From assembly GCA_035578175.1 (NCBI GenBank), contig JAQMRL010000016.1, positions 4,138,721-4,202,720 of the forward strand: DNA of 64,000 nt, given 5' to 3'. The notes under the pieces were generated by a model that saw only the letters and a list, made by a program, of their open reading frames with translations, was not told where the DNA came from and did not search any database. The position numbers and the translations under genes were made by a program. Of this stretch, positions 11,346-21,278 are shown piece by piece. Origin of the DNA: Catonia carolina. Lineage: Eukaryota > Arthropoda > Insecta > Hemiptera > Achilidae. Positions within the stretch are counted from its first letter, which is position 1; each line of letters begins with the position of its first letter.

Positions 11346-11500
11346 TTGCATCGGTTAAAATTTATAATATTGATACTACAAAGGAATTAAATTATATAAA
11401 AACGAATAATTACAACAATCAAGGGAAATAAGTAAAAGCTTCAACCATTGGTTACATACTTAAAAAACATGCATTATGCGGATTTTAATAAAGTCCGATA
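11346..11500. repeat. Outer flank of the compound repeat
   Basis: The AAATAAGTAAAAGCTTCAACC segment matches 3930-3960 and, more distantly, 31478-31510. It marks the far edge of the Rep-B/LINE-alpha compound at all three loci. Confidence 0.6.
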
Positions 11501-11559
11501 TTAAGTAGTATTGAATTTAGCAAAACAATAGCAAAAATTATTTTAAAAACATTACAAAC

Positions 11560-11630
11560 ATTTTTTTTTTATTTGTTTAACGTCCGACTGTTCTGCAATT
11601 TCTGCTAATGCAGACGGTGAATGAATACAA
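11560..11630 (-). repeat. S1 SINE tail fragment
   Basis: T-tract, then GTTTAACGTCCGACTGTTCTG and GCTAATGCAGACGGTGAA: the 3' tail of the S1 SINE in minus orientation. The tRNA-like head is absent. Confidence 0.7.
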
Positions 11631-11829
11631 ACACTAAAATCATTCATAACCAATCTGTTAATTTCATCAGATCTCTGTACGAGTGAACCATTTCACCTCT
11701 GATGTTCTCTTGGCATCAGAACTTTATCACAATCCACCCTTAACTGATCCCATTTACTTCACTCTTGTTTCAAATTGTTATTTGAGTGACTTCAGTATCT
11801 ATACCTCCCATTTCATTACACAGGTAAAC

Positions 11830-12005
11830 GCTGTGGTGATTGAAGTGAAGGTGTCATTTGCTGGGTGGGCCCACTATGCTGATAAGCATACTTTTCTACT
11901 CAGTGAGTAAATTCATGGTAAACCACCTGAGTCCTCGTGTTTTTTTTAGTAAAGCCGCTAGAGGTTGAAACCAGCATTTCTGGTGATGACATAAACAAAC
12001 AACTC
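11830..12005 (+). repeat. Rep-D copy 1, partial
   Basis: Contains TGAAGTGAAGGTGTCATTTG, CTGATAAGCATACTTTTC and GAGGTTGAAACCAGC, all Rep-D landmarks. 5' half missing. Confidence 0.7.
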
Positions 12006-12105
12006 ATTGTGCACTAATGATTATTCATAGATTATCCTTATGGCTTAGGTAAAACAAAGTACTGATGTTTGGTCACGAAATGAACTTTGAGACGAACAAT
12101 CTACT

Positions 12106-12280
12106 TTTTTTTATTTGGGTTTAACGTCCGACTGTTTTGCAAATTGCTGCTAATGCAGACGGTGAAGGATGAAATGAATTTTTGTAACGTATGAAAAAAT
12201 GCCATGCCCGAGTGGGATTCGAACCCAAGACCGCGTGATGAGAGGCGAGCACGTTACCAACATCGCAAACGCGGCCGGCA
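12106..12280 (-). repeat. S1 SINE, full length, with 11-bp TSD
   Basis: tRNA-derived SINE on the minus strand: head GCCGGCCGCGTTTGCGATG, box-B-like GGGTTCGAATCCCAC, body with CATGGCATTTTTTCATACG, tail AACAGTCGGACGTTAAACCC plus A-rich end. The flanks carry AACAATCTACT at 12095-12105 and 12281-12291, a perfect TSD. Not a working tRNA gene: the body and A-tail follow the head directly. Confidence 0.9.
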
Positions 12281-12344
12281 AACAATCTACTGCGCATGTC
12301 CAGTTTCTCTATTACGATCCTATAAAAATAGTATATAGGCCTTC

Positions 12345-12541
12345 TATTTTCAAGGCTGATGAGCTCTGAACGTATGCATTGCCCCCCACCAACTTTATTG
12401 TTAGCCAATCACTTGCCAATTCTTGCTCTCATAGCTCTGTTATATATTTAGTAAGCCATTTTTTGATCTTTAAATAACAATTATAACCTCTAATCAATCA
12501 GCTGATTGTATTATAAAGTATTGGATGTTAACGTATAAGTA
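12345..12541. repeat. Rep-E, left part (interrupted by Rep-F)
   Basis: Matches 48924-49105: TGATGAGCTCTGAACG, AGCCAATCACTTGCCA, CAATCAGCTGATT. The repeat resumes at 12814. Function unknown. Confidence 0.7.
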
Positions 12542-12813
12542 TCAGACGAACTAATGTCCCATAGCCGAGCGAGTGAGAAGGAGATATGTGGCATAACTAC
12601 GCATGCGTTCAAAGGTCTTTACCACTATAATCCAAATCTGAAAACATACTACAGTCGTTATCTTGCTTGTTAGTTTACTGCATGCATAAACGCTTGCTCA
12701 CTACAATGAGTAAAATTGAAGACAATGTTATTGGAACGGCGCGTATGGCTTATGTGAGTGAGAGCGTTATGCATTCTCTCACTCCCACGGCTATGGGACA
12801 TTAGTTCATCTGA
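12542..12813. mobile_element. Rep-F, 272-bp element with terminal inverted repeats
   Basis: The left end TCAGACGAACTAATGTCCC (12542) is inverted at the right end (GGGACATTAGTTCATCTGA, to 12813); 25 of the first 26 bases match. It interrupts Rep-E, which reads continuously at 48924-49230. No coding capacity; MITE-like. Fragments occur near 5928 and 7320. Confidence 0.7.
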
Positions 12814-12925
12814 ATGCTGTACTCTATAATCGATGTGTTCAGTACGGGATGCAAGATGAGAGTGAACTATTGCGGCTCTTATACGCATGCGTGCGTAATG
12901 GTTGTCCGGTATAGTCACTTGAATC
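12814..12925. repeat. Rep-E, right part
   Basis: CTCTATAATCGATGTGTTCAG and GAGAGTGAACTATTGCGGC match 49115-49190. A further Rep-E piece (GTTCTGATTGGTCTAAACG) is at 13687-13740 and 49230-49282. Confidence 0.65.
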
Positions 12926-13075
12926 ACGAGTTTGCCCTTGTTTGCATCGAGGGGTAAAGGGGAAAGCATCAGTGCGCATGCGCGACTACTTTAATTTCAG
13001 TACGACAAATATAACAACTTATACTATACCCAGAGTATATACAGTATATCGTTAAACCTTTTGTAGGTTTACTAT

Positions 13076-13336
13076 ATGAATAAACTGTTTGTTACCGTAC
13101 ATAGAAATGTTAGTTTGTCGAAAACGTGGGCTGGCTATTCACGAAATCTAATATGCAGTAATGCTGTGAAGTTGAAGCTAAACAAAAATGTCTTTCCCTG
13201 CCTCTTAACAAAAGCCATGAGCGAGTGGCTACATACCTATTGTGATGTTTCTCTTTCTACAATTCGAAAAATAAAGAAGGAAATTAAAGTATTGACACCT
13301 GGTAAAAAAAGGAAACGATTCGGGAGATACTACTGA
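13076..13336 (+). pseudogene. Possible transposase HTH fragment
   Basis: An 86-codon plus-strand frame. Its last third (CDVSLSTIRKIKKEIKVL then TPGKKRKR) resembles the second half of the helix-turn-helix region and basic linker of DDE/IS630-like transposase-related proteins that are abundant in insect genomes. The first ~50 residues are not recognised. No catalytic domain follows. Its proximity to Rep-E/F suggests these may be debris of one element. Identification is by recollection of the family pattern only. Confidence 0.3.
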
Positions 13337-13916
13337 GACCGATAGTAAAGAAGGCGATTTATTTGTATAAAACTTTGTTCCAATGTAATAAGGTAGCTTA
13401 AATTTACAGTCATTCACACATTTTTACTCATGTAATTAAGCTATAGGCAATATTACAGGTCACATTTATTTCTTATAAGGTTTATGAAGAAAACATTTTA
13501 TCGGAATAAACCACAGCTTACAAAATGTATGTAGAAACTGCACAAGAGTGGCATGTACGAGTAGTATCTGACTGTTGAGGTTGGCAGCACTGCAAATATT
13601 TCACTTCCCACCCTCCCAGCCAAACCATACGCAAAAGGCAATCTCGTGACTTGAGGATCTATACATTCTGACAACGTTGGAGAACGTTCTGATTGGTCTA
13701 AACGTGTGGAACAGCAGAACTCATCAACCGTGAAAAGCATTAGTTCTCATAACCTGTAAAATATGTGAATAATTGCACGCCAAAAGTGCTACCACATCAA
13801 GATATACAAATATCACTAAAAATAACGCGGTAGGCCACGTACTATATTTTGGCACCAATAATAATATAATTAAATAACAATTAATTAATAAATTTGTTTT
13901 TCATTACAGAATTATG
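13337..13916. other. Unassigned, with a Rep-E piece
   Basis: No gene found. Positions 13687-13740 share GTTCTGATTGGTCTAAACGTG and CTCATCAACCGTGAAAAG with 49230-49282. Confidence 0.3.
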
Positions 13917-13957
13917 GTTTGTTGACAGTAGGAGTAAACTAAGAACGGCTGAACTGT
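13917..13957 (-). repeat. Rep-C MITE end fragment
   Basis: GTTGACAGTAGGAGTAAAC followed by CGGCTGAACTG is the outer ~40 bp of Rep-C, inverted relative to the full copy at 14234. Confidence 0.65.
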
Positions 13958-14233
13958 ACATGATATGTGTCATCTGACAACACACTCAGTCGGTGTATTA
14001 GACAATTAATTGTGTTAACGTTATTTCATATACAGTTTTAGTTTAAAACTGTTCTTTTGTCTGTTGTGGGTAAGGTTACAGCTCACCAGCGTCGATTCAC
14101 AAATAAATACAATTTTTGTATTCGTAAAACAGTTATAATTTTATTTAATAAATTCACTTTTCCTCAATTGAAGAAACACAAACTTAAAACATCGAAATAC
14201 ACTTTTTAAACATATTAATAATGATCACAAGTA

Positions 14234-14580
14234 CAGTTCAGCCGTTCTTAGTTTGCCCCTACTGTCAACAAACAAAAGCCACCTACTACAGGGTGAACGC
14301 TAGAGTCTACCACTTTACGGATGTCGTATTCCTATTAAGTTAACTATGTTTTAAATAATTATAAGTACTTAAAGTACTAAAAACATCAGTCATGATATGA
14401 TGTGGGCTTAACAATTTCATTGAGAAAAATACTTTTAAAAGGATTTTGTATTTAAATAGTACTTTTGAAAGTATTTTATTGTTACTTTTTAATCAGCGTG
14501 TACAGATTTTGATATAATACGCATGCTCAGTGACGTCATTATTTGTTTACATTAGGAGCAAACTTAGAGAGGCTGGACTT
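14234..14580 (+). mobile_element. Rep-C MITE copy 1 (347 bp)
   Basis: Terminal inverted repeats: CAGTTCAGCCGTTCTTAG on the left; the right end reads GAGAGGCTGGACTT, so its complement is AAGTCCAGCCTCTC. TA dinucleotides flank both sides. Interior: AAGTACTTAAAGTAC, CATGATATGATG, CATGCTCAGTGACGTCA. No coding capacity. Four near-complete copies occur in this window. Confidence 0.8.
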
Positions 14581-14762
14581 TAGATTCGAATAGAAGTTAA
14601 CAGTTGCGAGAAAATTAATAAAACCGACGTTACGCGGTGCAGTAAAGCGCTGAGTTGGTTGTTAGAACGGAGGGGATTTTTACCCTTAGCTTTTATAACA
14701 TTTGCCTACGTGCTATCTTGCAACTGTTTACTACCCAAAGTTACATTTTAAGTTGTTTATTT

Positions 14763-15680
14763 CTTTCTCTTGCCTATATGAATATATAGGAAGGAAAGTA
14801 TTGTTTTCATGTCGATTTTTCGAAATCGAGTTTTCACAGGATCTACACGTTTTCAGACCCCCTGAACCCAAAAAACATGTTTTTAGCAATTGGTCTGTGT
14901 GTGTGTCTACAAAATATCTCAAGAACGGAACATCTTACGAACTTGAAACTTAAGTTACATACCACTACCGGACCCGACACGAACATTTTCCTCAAAATCG
15001 GTCAACCGGAAGTAGTAGTTTATTCGTATAATTTTTAACTTTTTTGCGATTTTCTCAAAAACCGGGTCCTACAATTTTTTTTAAAATCACCTCATTTACT
15101 CAATTTTTTATTCTCTAAAAAATAGGGTAGGCGCCATGTTTGCTGAAATTCTTGGTGAGGGTGTTTTTACGTAAAAAAAGTGTTTTTTTAAGATTACGGC
15201 TTTAATATTAATTTTAAAGCAAAAAATGTATATAATAAACGTTGTAGAGAATTTGAAAACCTACAACTTTTATTTCAAGGATTTTTTTGTATAACGCTTA
15301 GTTTAGCGGTAATTAGCGATTTTCTGTTTTTTCTCACGAAAACGTGTGAAAAATCGATTTTTTAAAGATTTCGGCCTTAGTATGCAATTTATGACAAAAG
15401 TGTATATAATAAAATTTATAGGAAATTAAGAGATCTACAACTTTTATTTAAAGAATTTTTCTCTACAGAGCCTAGTTTAGCGTGAAAGTGTGATTTTCCG
15501 TTTTTTTTTAAGCCAAATTGTTAGATTTTCATTTTGCGTCATTCACTCATGATTAAAATAAGGTTATGTTTTTGAGGTTAGTTTTTGTTTATTTCTAATA
15601 TTTTATTAATAATGTTAGGTTTATTATTTATTATTTGCATTGGCAAGAGAAAGTTGTGTGAGTGTTTCACACCAGATTTT
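14763..15680 (+). repeat. Rep-A copy 4, full length (reference copy)
   Basis: Left end CTTTCTCTTGCCTATATG; right end TTGGCAAGAGAAAGTTGTG then GTGTTTCACACCAGATTTT. Order of blocks: AACATGTTTTTAGC, (GT)n, ACCACTACCGGACCCGAC, CGGTCAACCGGAAGTAG, TTTGCTGAAATTCTTGG, two ~165-bp diverged internal units beginning near 15205 and 15380, then TCACTCATGATTAAAAT. No convincing protein. Class unknown: inverted ends suggest a DNA element, but no TSD was established. Confidence 0.85.
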
Positions 15681-15911
15681 TAAGATTATTGTTGTTGGTT
15701 GATTTCAAAATTTTCAACATAATTTAGGAAGATTCCAGTTTACTATTTACTGGTTTAATAGTCTTTTCTAATAATTTTGTATTTTGATTCTTATGTCTAC
15801 ACAGTGTGATCATTTACAGTAAACAAAATAATTAATTCTATTTACATTATAAATTTCTTAATGGCCGTATCGATCCTTCTAGAACAAATCTCTCAACTTA
15901 CAATATTTTTA

Positions 15912-15988
15912 AAAATATAACAACAATTTTAATGCAATTTTTTAGTGAATTATTCACTAAAAAATTGCATTAAAATTGTTGTTGTTGT
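15912..15988. repeat. Near-perfect palindrome (~30-bp arms)
   Basis: ATGCAATTTTTTAGTGAA, a 3-bp centre TTA, then TTCACTAAAAAATTGCAT, extended outwards by CAACAATTTTA/TAAAATTGTTG. It sits at the (GTT)n end of Rep-D copy 2. Confidence 0.9.
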
Positions 15989-16390
15989 TGTTTAGGTCAT
16001 CAGCCAAAAATCTGGTTTGAACCTGTAGAGGTTTTACTAAGTAAAATGAGGAGTGAAATGGTTTACCATTGCCTTCCTCACTGAATAGAAAAGTACGCTT
16101 ATCAGCATGCCAGGCCCTCTGAAAAACACATACTTTCCACTCTGCAAATGACACCTTCACTTCATTCACCACAGGGTCTGGCTGTATAATGAAATCCATT
16201 ACTTTCAGAAGTGATAACTCTGATTAGTGTCTTTTTACACCTCTACCTCTTCTGTTCTTAAATGATTCAGTCATTTAATTGGCTGACCATGTGATAAGAA
16301 ACAGAACTATTTATTTTAGCCCAGCAATGAACAGATTGAGAGTAAATAACTTGACTCTCCACCTGTCTGTCTGTTATAGGCAGATTAAAA
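15975..16390 (-). repeat. Rep-D copy 2
   Basis: Begins GTTGTTGTTGTTTAGGTCATC (the complement of the 3' (AAC)n tail), then TAGAGGTTTTACTAAG, CATGCCAGGCCCTCTG, CACCACAGGGTCTGGC, TTCTTAAATGATTCAGTC, GTGATAAGAAACAGAAC. Near full length (~410 bp). Confidence 0.8.
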
Positions 16391-16564
16391 TTGTATCGAC
16401 GTTTTTAGATCATAACAAGTCATTACTCACCATTCTTCTAAGAACGGTTAAGTTTGTTAATTCATTTATTTAATGATTGGGGTTTAAAGCCCAAGAGCTT
16501 TGTGCAAATTTATTCACTCGGGTCCACAATGCTAGTTATTAGAACGGCATTACTATTGCACAGT

Positions 16565-16820
16565 GTACCTCACCTGAGCAACTCTCTCTCTTCCTCGCTC
16601 CCTCCCTTTCCCCCTCGCTCTAACCCCACCCCTCCCTCCCCACCCCACAACACTATCCCTCCCTCTCACTCACTCACTCTCTTTCTCTCTCCTCTCTCTC
16701 ACTTACTCTCTTTCTCTCTCACACTCACTCTCTTTCTCTCTCTCACTCACTCTCTTTCTTTGTCTCTCTCACTTACTCTCTTTCTCTCTCTCACTCACTC
16801 TCTTTCTCTCTCTCCCTAGC
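16565..16820. repeat. CT-rich low-complexity tract
   Basis: Irregular (TCTC)n/(ACTC)n and C-rich sequence, with units such as CTCACTCACTCTCTTTCTCT. The serine/leucine-rich open frame across it is an artefact of the repeat. Confidence 0.95.
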
Positions 16821-17580
16821 AGATATGCAATCTTATACGCCGGCATCAAGACCACCATTCCTATTTCCAAATTTATATCCATATGGGCCCATCATATATA
16901 TAATAGCCCATATGGGTGGATAGAATACAACTCTTCTTCACCAGTACAAAACCAACCAACATATTAACAAACCTTCCAATCTACTAAATGACGCCTTCAC
17001 TTAATCTCAAATTTCACTTCATCCACAAACACCCACATATTACAGTATTTAATTCATAACAGACACTGCTTAACATCTATACACAATATTACATTAGATC
17101 AGGTATATTTGTGTAGAAAGATTTGTACACCAAAAATTGAAAAGAATATGGAGTAAATATATTAAAGAGATGGTGAGACGAAGTGGGCAACAGTTAAGCT
17201 TGTCCATAGATAGGACAAGCTTTCCTGTCCTATCTATACCTCTTGATGTAATAAGAAAAAAATGTATTCTTCGATATAAATAAATTATATTAATTTGTTC
17301 AATGTATAATGTTGATATGGTACCTGTCCTGTAGTCTTGATATGTTCTATACTTGGTCAGGAGTCTTCTCAAGGAATGAATTTAAACATGGAAGCCATCC
17401 GGAGAATCTCCACCAGACCACACCCACTGGAGACAATCCACACACTGCCATTCCACATCACTATTTCTAACAACGCGTCTTTCAATGTCAGTTGAACATC
17501 CATTGTATATATCAATCTTAGTCCTACCTGCCCAGCCAGATTTTTCGTAATTTTAATTTTATAATAATATTATAAAAATA
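16821..17580. other. Unassigned, two small hairpins
   Basis: CCATATGGGC...GCCCATATGG at 16881-16916 and AAGCTTGTCC-ATAGAT-AGGACAAGCTT near 17195-17222 can form hairpins. No gene seen. Confidence 0.4.
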
Positions 17581-17582
17581 TG

Positions 17583-17766
17583 GTAATTTTTTTTTTTTAA
17601 TGAGTGATGATGCCTACATAAAGCCTTAGCCTTGGGCTTGTGCATAGGTAATGATATGTGGTGATTTACAGATGAAAAAAATGCAAGACCTGATCGGGAA
17701 CCGGGAATCGAACCCGGGACCCCGGCATAATAGCCAGTTGCGCTGACCACTACACCATGGGCCATG
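17583..17766 (-). repeat. S3 SINE copy 1 (tRNA-derived)
   Basis: Minus strand: head GGCCCATGGTGTAGTGGTCA with box A, then CCCGGGTTCGATTCCCGG (box B), body with AAATCACCACATATCATTACC and a CACAAGCCCAAGGC block, A-tail (T-tract at 17589-17600). The tRNA-like head is well preserved, but the attached body and poly(A) make it a SINE, not a tRNA gene. Confidence 0.85.
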
Positions 17767-17807
17767 TATTATTCTGTAATACATACTAACATGATTACTG
17801 ATGTAAT

Positions 17808-18163
17808 ATATATTTTTCTAACCACCAAAAGACGGATAACAGAAAACACTTACCAATGTTTATAGCGCTTTCGTGTATCTTGTACACATCTTCAGTAAAT
17901 TAAAATTCATTAAAATTTGCTTTTTCTACGTCAAAATTTAAAACTTGCTACTCCTACCATGGTAGATAAGTAATCTACCTGAATGAAGGCATTATGATTC
18001 CTTATCTACCATGGTAGGAGTAGGAAGTTTTAAATTTTGACGTAGAAAATTTTTTTTTAATGAATTTTAATTTACTGAAGATGTGTTCAAGATACACGAA
18101 AGCGCTATACACATTGGTAAGTGTTTTCTGTTACCGTATTCTGGTGGTTAGAAAAATACATAT
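17808..18163. mobile_element. Fold-back element, arms ~150 bp
   Basis: The left arm (17808-17968) and right arm (18004-18163) are inverted copies with only a few mismatches. Landmarks: CTAACCACC/GGTGGTTAG at the outer ends, AGCGCTTTCGTGTATC/GATACACGAAAGCGCT in the middle, CTCCTACCATGGTAG/CTACCATGGTAGGAG at the inner ends. The spacer is ~35 bp. No coding capacity. Transcription would give a long hairpin RNA. Confidence 0.9.
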
Positions 18164-18821
18164 TTCAATTTTAAATAATACGGCTGTTTAAAAATTCTAC
18201 ATAGGATTTTTGATTATTGATGTATATATTGGTATTTAGCCCCACTCTGCGTTTTTCTGATCCTGAAACCAAATTTTTTTTTCTAACAACCCTTCTGAAA
18301 TGTTTCATTGAAGAAACCCAGTCCTGTCATTATCTTCGAACGATCAGTTGGTATCTCCCACAACATCGTCAAATTATCTTTATTCAGTTTCAGTTTTCAG
18401 GAGTCTTCTGGACGCAATTTAAAAAAATCCTCTAATTTCTCAAAACAAAAACAAATAAGACGCTTCTTTCACCGTTTTTGTGAATAGTAAAAGTGTGTCA
18501 ATGGGCTCTAGTTTAAATTTACGAATCAATTTTTAAACAATTTTATTTTGTATTTATGATTGTTTGTTCAACATTACAGTCGTGCTAATTTTTACAGTTC
18601 CAAAAATAATGAATTAAAATTTTAAAAAAGTAGGTCTATCAGGTATTAGTTATGTTAAAATACAAATTTAATTTTTTATTACTTTTCAAACCCACAACTT
18701 TACAAGAAAAAATCCAGCTATATTTCCAATTTTATTAGTAATTTACTTAATAATGCGCAAGTTTAGATAGTAAAATTATGTAGTGTCCCCAAAACTGCTT
18801 TTTTAGCTTATTAAAAGTTGT
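18164..18821. other. Unassigned spacer
   Basis: AT-rich; no repeat or gene recognised. Confidence 0.3.
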
Positions 18822-19152
18822 ACCCACCGGGTTGGTCTAGAGGTAAAGTCGTCGCCAAAAATCAGCTGTTTACCAGCTGATTTTCGAAGACAAAGGTTCC
18901 TGGTTCAAATCCTAGTAAAGGTAATTACTTTTATACGGATTTGAATGCTAGACAGTGGTTACCAGTGTACTTTGATGGTTGGGGTTCAATTAACCATACT
19001 CTCTCAGGAATGGTCGACCTGAATCTGTACAAGATTACACCTCATTTACACGTCATACACATCATCCTCAACTCATTGGGTCATGGGGTTGCTTATTGTT
19101 CTGAATTGAACAGATTGTAACGTACACACATTAGGGATAACAAAAAAAAATA
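18822..19152 (+). repeat. S2 SINE copy 1 with TSD
   Basis: tRNA-like head CCACCGGGTTGGTCTAGAGG (box A), then a palindromic insert (AATCAGCTG...CAGCTGATT), box B GGTTCAAATCC, body with ACAGTGGTTACCAGTG and CATTGGGTCATGGGG, A-tail. The flanks carry ATTAAAAGTTGT (18810-18821) and ATTAAAAATTGT (19153-19164), a TSD with one mismatch. Confidence 0.88.
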
Positions 19153-19164
19153 ATTAAAAATTGT

Positions 19165-20060
19165 AGGTTTAATTTATTTATTAATAATGGCTACAATTAC
19201 TGTTTCAACAATTACTTGAATTATTCCTACAGAATATTACTTTTAAGAATTCTAGGTGCAACTTGCGCTTAGGAAAGTAAACAGGTAAGAACCACTGCAA
19301 TAAATTTACAACTTTCATTATATTTATCTAAGAAACATTTTACAAAAAAAAAAAATAAAAGATCTATATTTTTTTGTTTGACACCAAATAAATACATAAA
19401 TCAACTTCATTGTCATTTAAATACAATACATAATACATTACAAGTGAAAAGTGTTTTGAAGTAGGAAATTGGAAGCATGGAATGCAAATAGGAGACTGAC
19501 CAGGCATTCACTTTGAGTGGCCAACAAAAACATATGAAAACCTTAATCTAATGCTTATTTCAAAAGGAAAATGTGATCTTATGAAAAACTAAATGGAAAT
19601 TAGTCCAAGATTATTTATCTACATAAGCATTGAAATACATTAACAACAACGTTGTAACATTAAAATCACTTTTTATTTCATGGTACCTCCACATGATTTT
19701 CAATGAGGTACCTGACCACATTATTTCTAATAATGTTTTTGTAAGTTTGGTTAATTATTGTTTTATAAAATTGATTAATATTGTTACAATATTTTTTCAT
19801 TGTAAAATTTGACTCTGGTCGGTGCCTCTATGTAGGAATTGGTACTCAAGTTTACCACTCGCCGAACAACTGCTTGGTAGAGAGACGCACCATCGATATT
19901 TAAGTAAATTTATTGAAAAATAGCCCAGTAAATTATTTAAAAAATTCATATAATATTTTATAGAAATAAAAGTATTCAGTGAAATACATATCACTTTCAC
20001 AGTAAATTTCATTTTTTTTTTTACTCTTGAGTACCTGTTTAGTCTCTCACCTATAAATTC
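19165..20060. other. Unassigned AT-rich spacer
   Basis: No gene or known repeat recognised. Short open frames here look random. Confidence 0.3.
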
Positions 20061-20229
20061 GGCCGCATTGGCGTAGTTGGTAACGTGCTCGCCTCTCATC
20101 ATGCGGTCTTGGGTTCGAATCCCATTCAGGCTTGGCGTATTTTCATACGTTACAAAAATCATTTCATCCTTCACCGTCTGCATTAGCGGTAACTGCAGAA
20201 CAGTCGGACATTAAACAAAAAAAAAATCT
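20061..20229 (+). repeat. S1 SINE copy
   Basis: Head TTCGGCCGCATTGGCGTAG, box B GGGTTCGAATCCCATTC, body, tail GAACAGTCGGACATTAAAC and A-tract. TCTCACCTA appears just before the head (20045-20053) and after the A-tract, a probable TSD. Confidence 0.85.
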
Positions 20230-20523
20230 CACCTAAAAAACAGCCCCAAAAATGTAAGGCCTTACAGTATTTTAGTCTTGAAAGAAAATTAATTAAAAAA
20301 GCAAAGGAACCATAAAATAGGTATGGGTTTTTTAAGCAAAACTGCAAAAATTGCGTTGGGAGTCAACCTGTTAAAGAAGCTTCTGCCATCTATGGTATTA
20401 AGTATAAACAAATAATACACGAATGAAATTTAAGACAGTTTATTCTTAATGACTGAATGGAAACACAGTTCTGAATTTTAATTTTAATAATACGCTCTGA
20501 AGAATGTACAGTCTGACAAGTTT

Positions 20524-21278
20524 CGAAATAGGATTCCCTCCCTTCCGCACTTCATCATAGCCACCTCGCATTACGCACTGTCCCAAAAACATTAGCTCGG
20601 ATAGTCAGTCTACTAGTACAGCTCATTACTATAACAATATTTATATTCATACTTACTATTACTTTAATATTTATTATTATTTGTACTTATTTAACCTGTA
20701 CCTGTTTAAATCACAATTATACACTTACACTGTATTTGTTTAATCGAAACGAATTTATCTGAATATTTAACAACCAATCAAACCCAAAACATAATAAAAC
20801 TGCACCGATTACAAAACCAATATTGCATAGTCACTAACACTGTACAACTGAAGTAAAAGCATAGTTTATGTTAGCTGTTTTTAAGTAAATAAGGAATAAT
20901 GTTTACTACGTTTAATTAAATAGTATCAAAATAGTATTAAATAGTATTTGGTTTATAGTTAAACCGAAAAAAAAAAAAAAATTAAATGGTATCAATTATT
21001 TACATTAACAGTCAACATTATAAATTAAGAACTTGCTGTGTTATATATATATTATGACTACACTACCTAATAGTAAACAAAAATAATGGAAACACTAATG
21101 ACTTTCTGCTGGTGGTCACATAATCTGTACAAAATGTTATGGATAACAAGAATCTAGTACAAGTGATATTCATATTAATTGCTTATTTGTGTTGTGCATA
21201 TCAATGTATTCGATCCGGCACGTAGTGAGAACGGGAATGGAAGAAGTGGGGGAAGGGAGGGAATCCTATTTCGATCGT
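20524..21278. mobile_element. Candidate DNA element with inverted ends
   Basis: CGAAATAGGATTCCCTCCC at 20524 is inverted as GGGAGGGAATCCTATTTCG ending at 21278, with GCACTTC/GAAGTGG-like sequence just inside. The interior (~700 bp) is AT-rich with no frame. No clear TSD, so the class is open. Confidence 0.5.

Noticed and set aside
16454..16819. 121-codon Ser/Leu/Pro-rich frame
   Set aside because: Product of the CT-rich low-complexity tract.
17690..17766. Possible tRNA gene (well-formed A and B boxes)
   Set aside because: Followed by a SINE body and poly(A), and repeated at 44.1 kb. The same reasoning excludes the tRNA-like heads at 12.2, 25.8, 26.3, 45.1, 53.7 and 57.2 kb.
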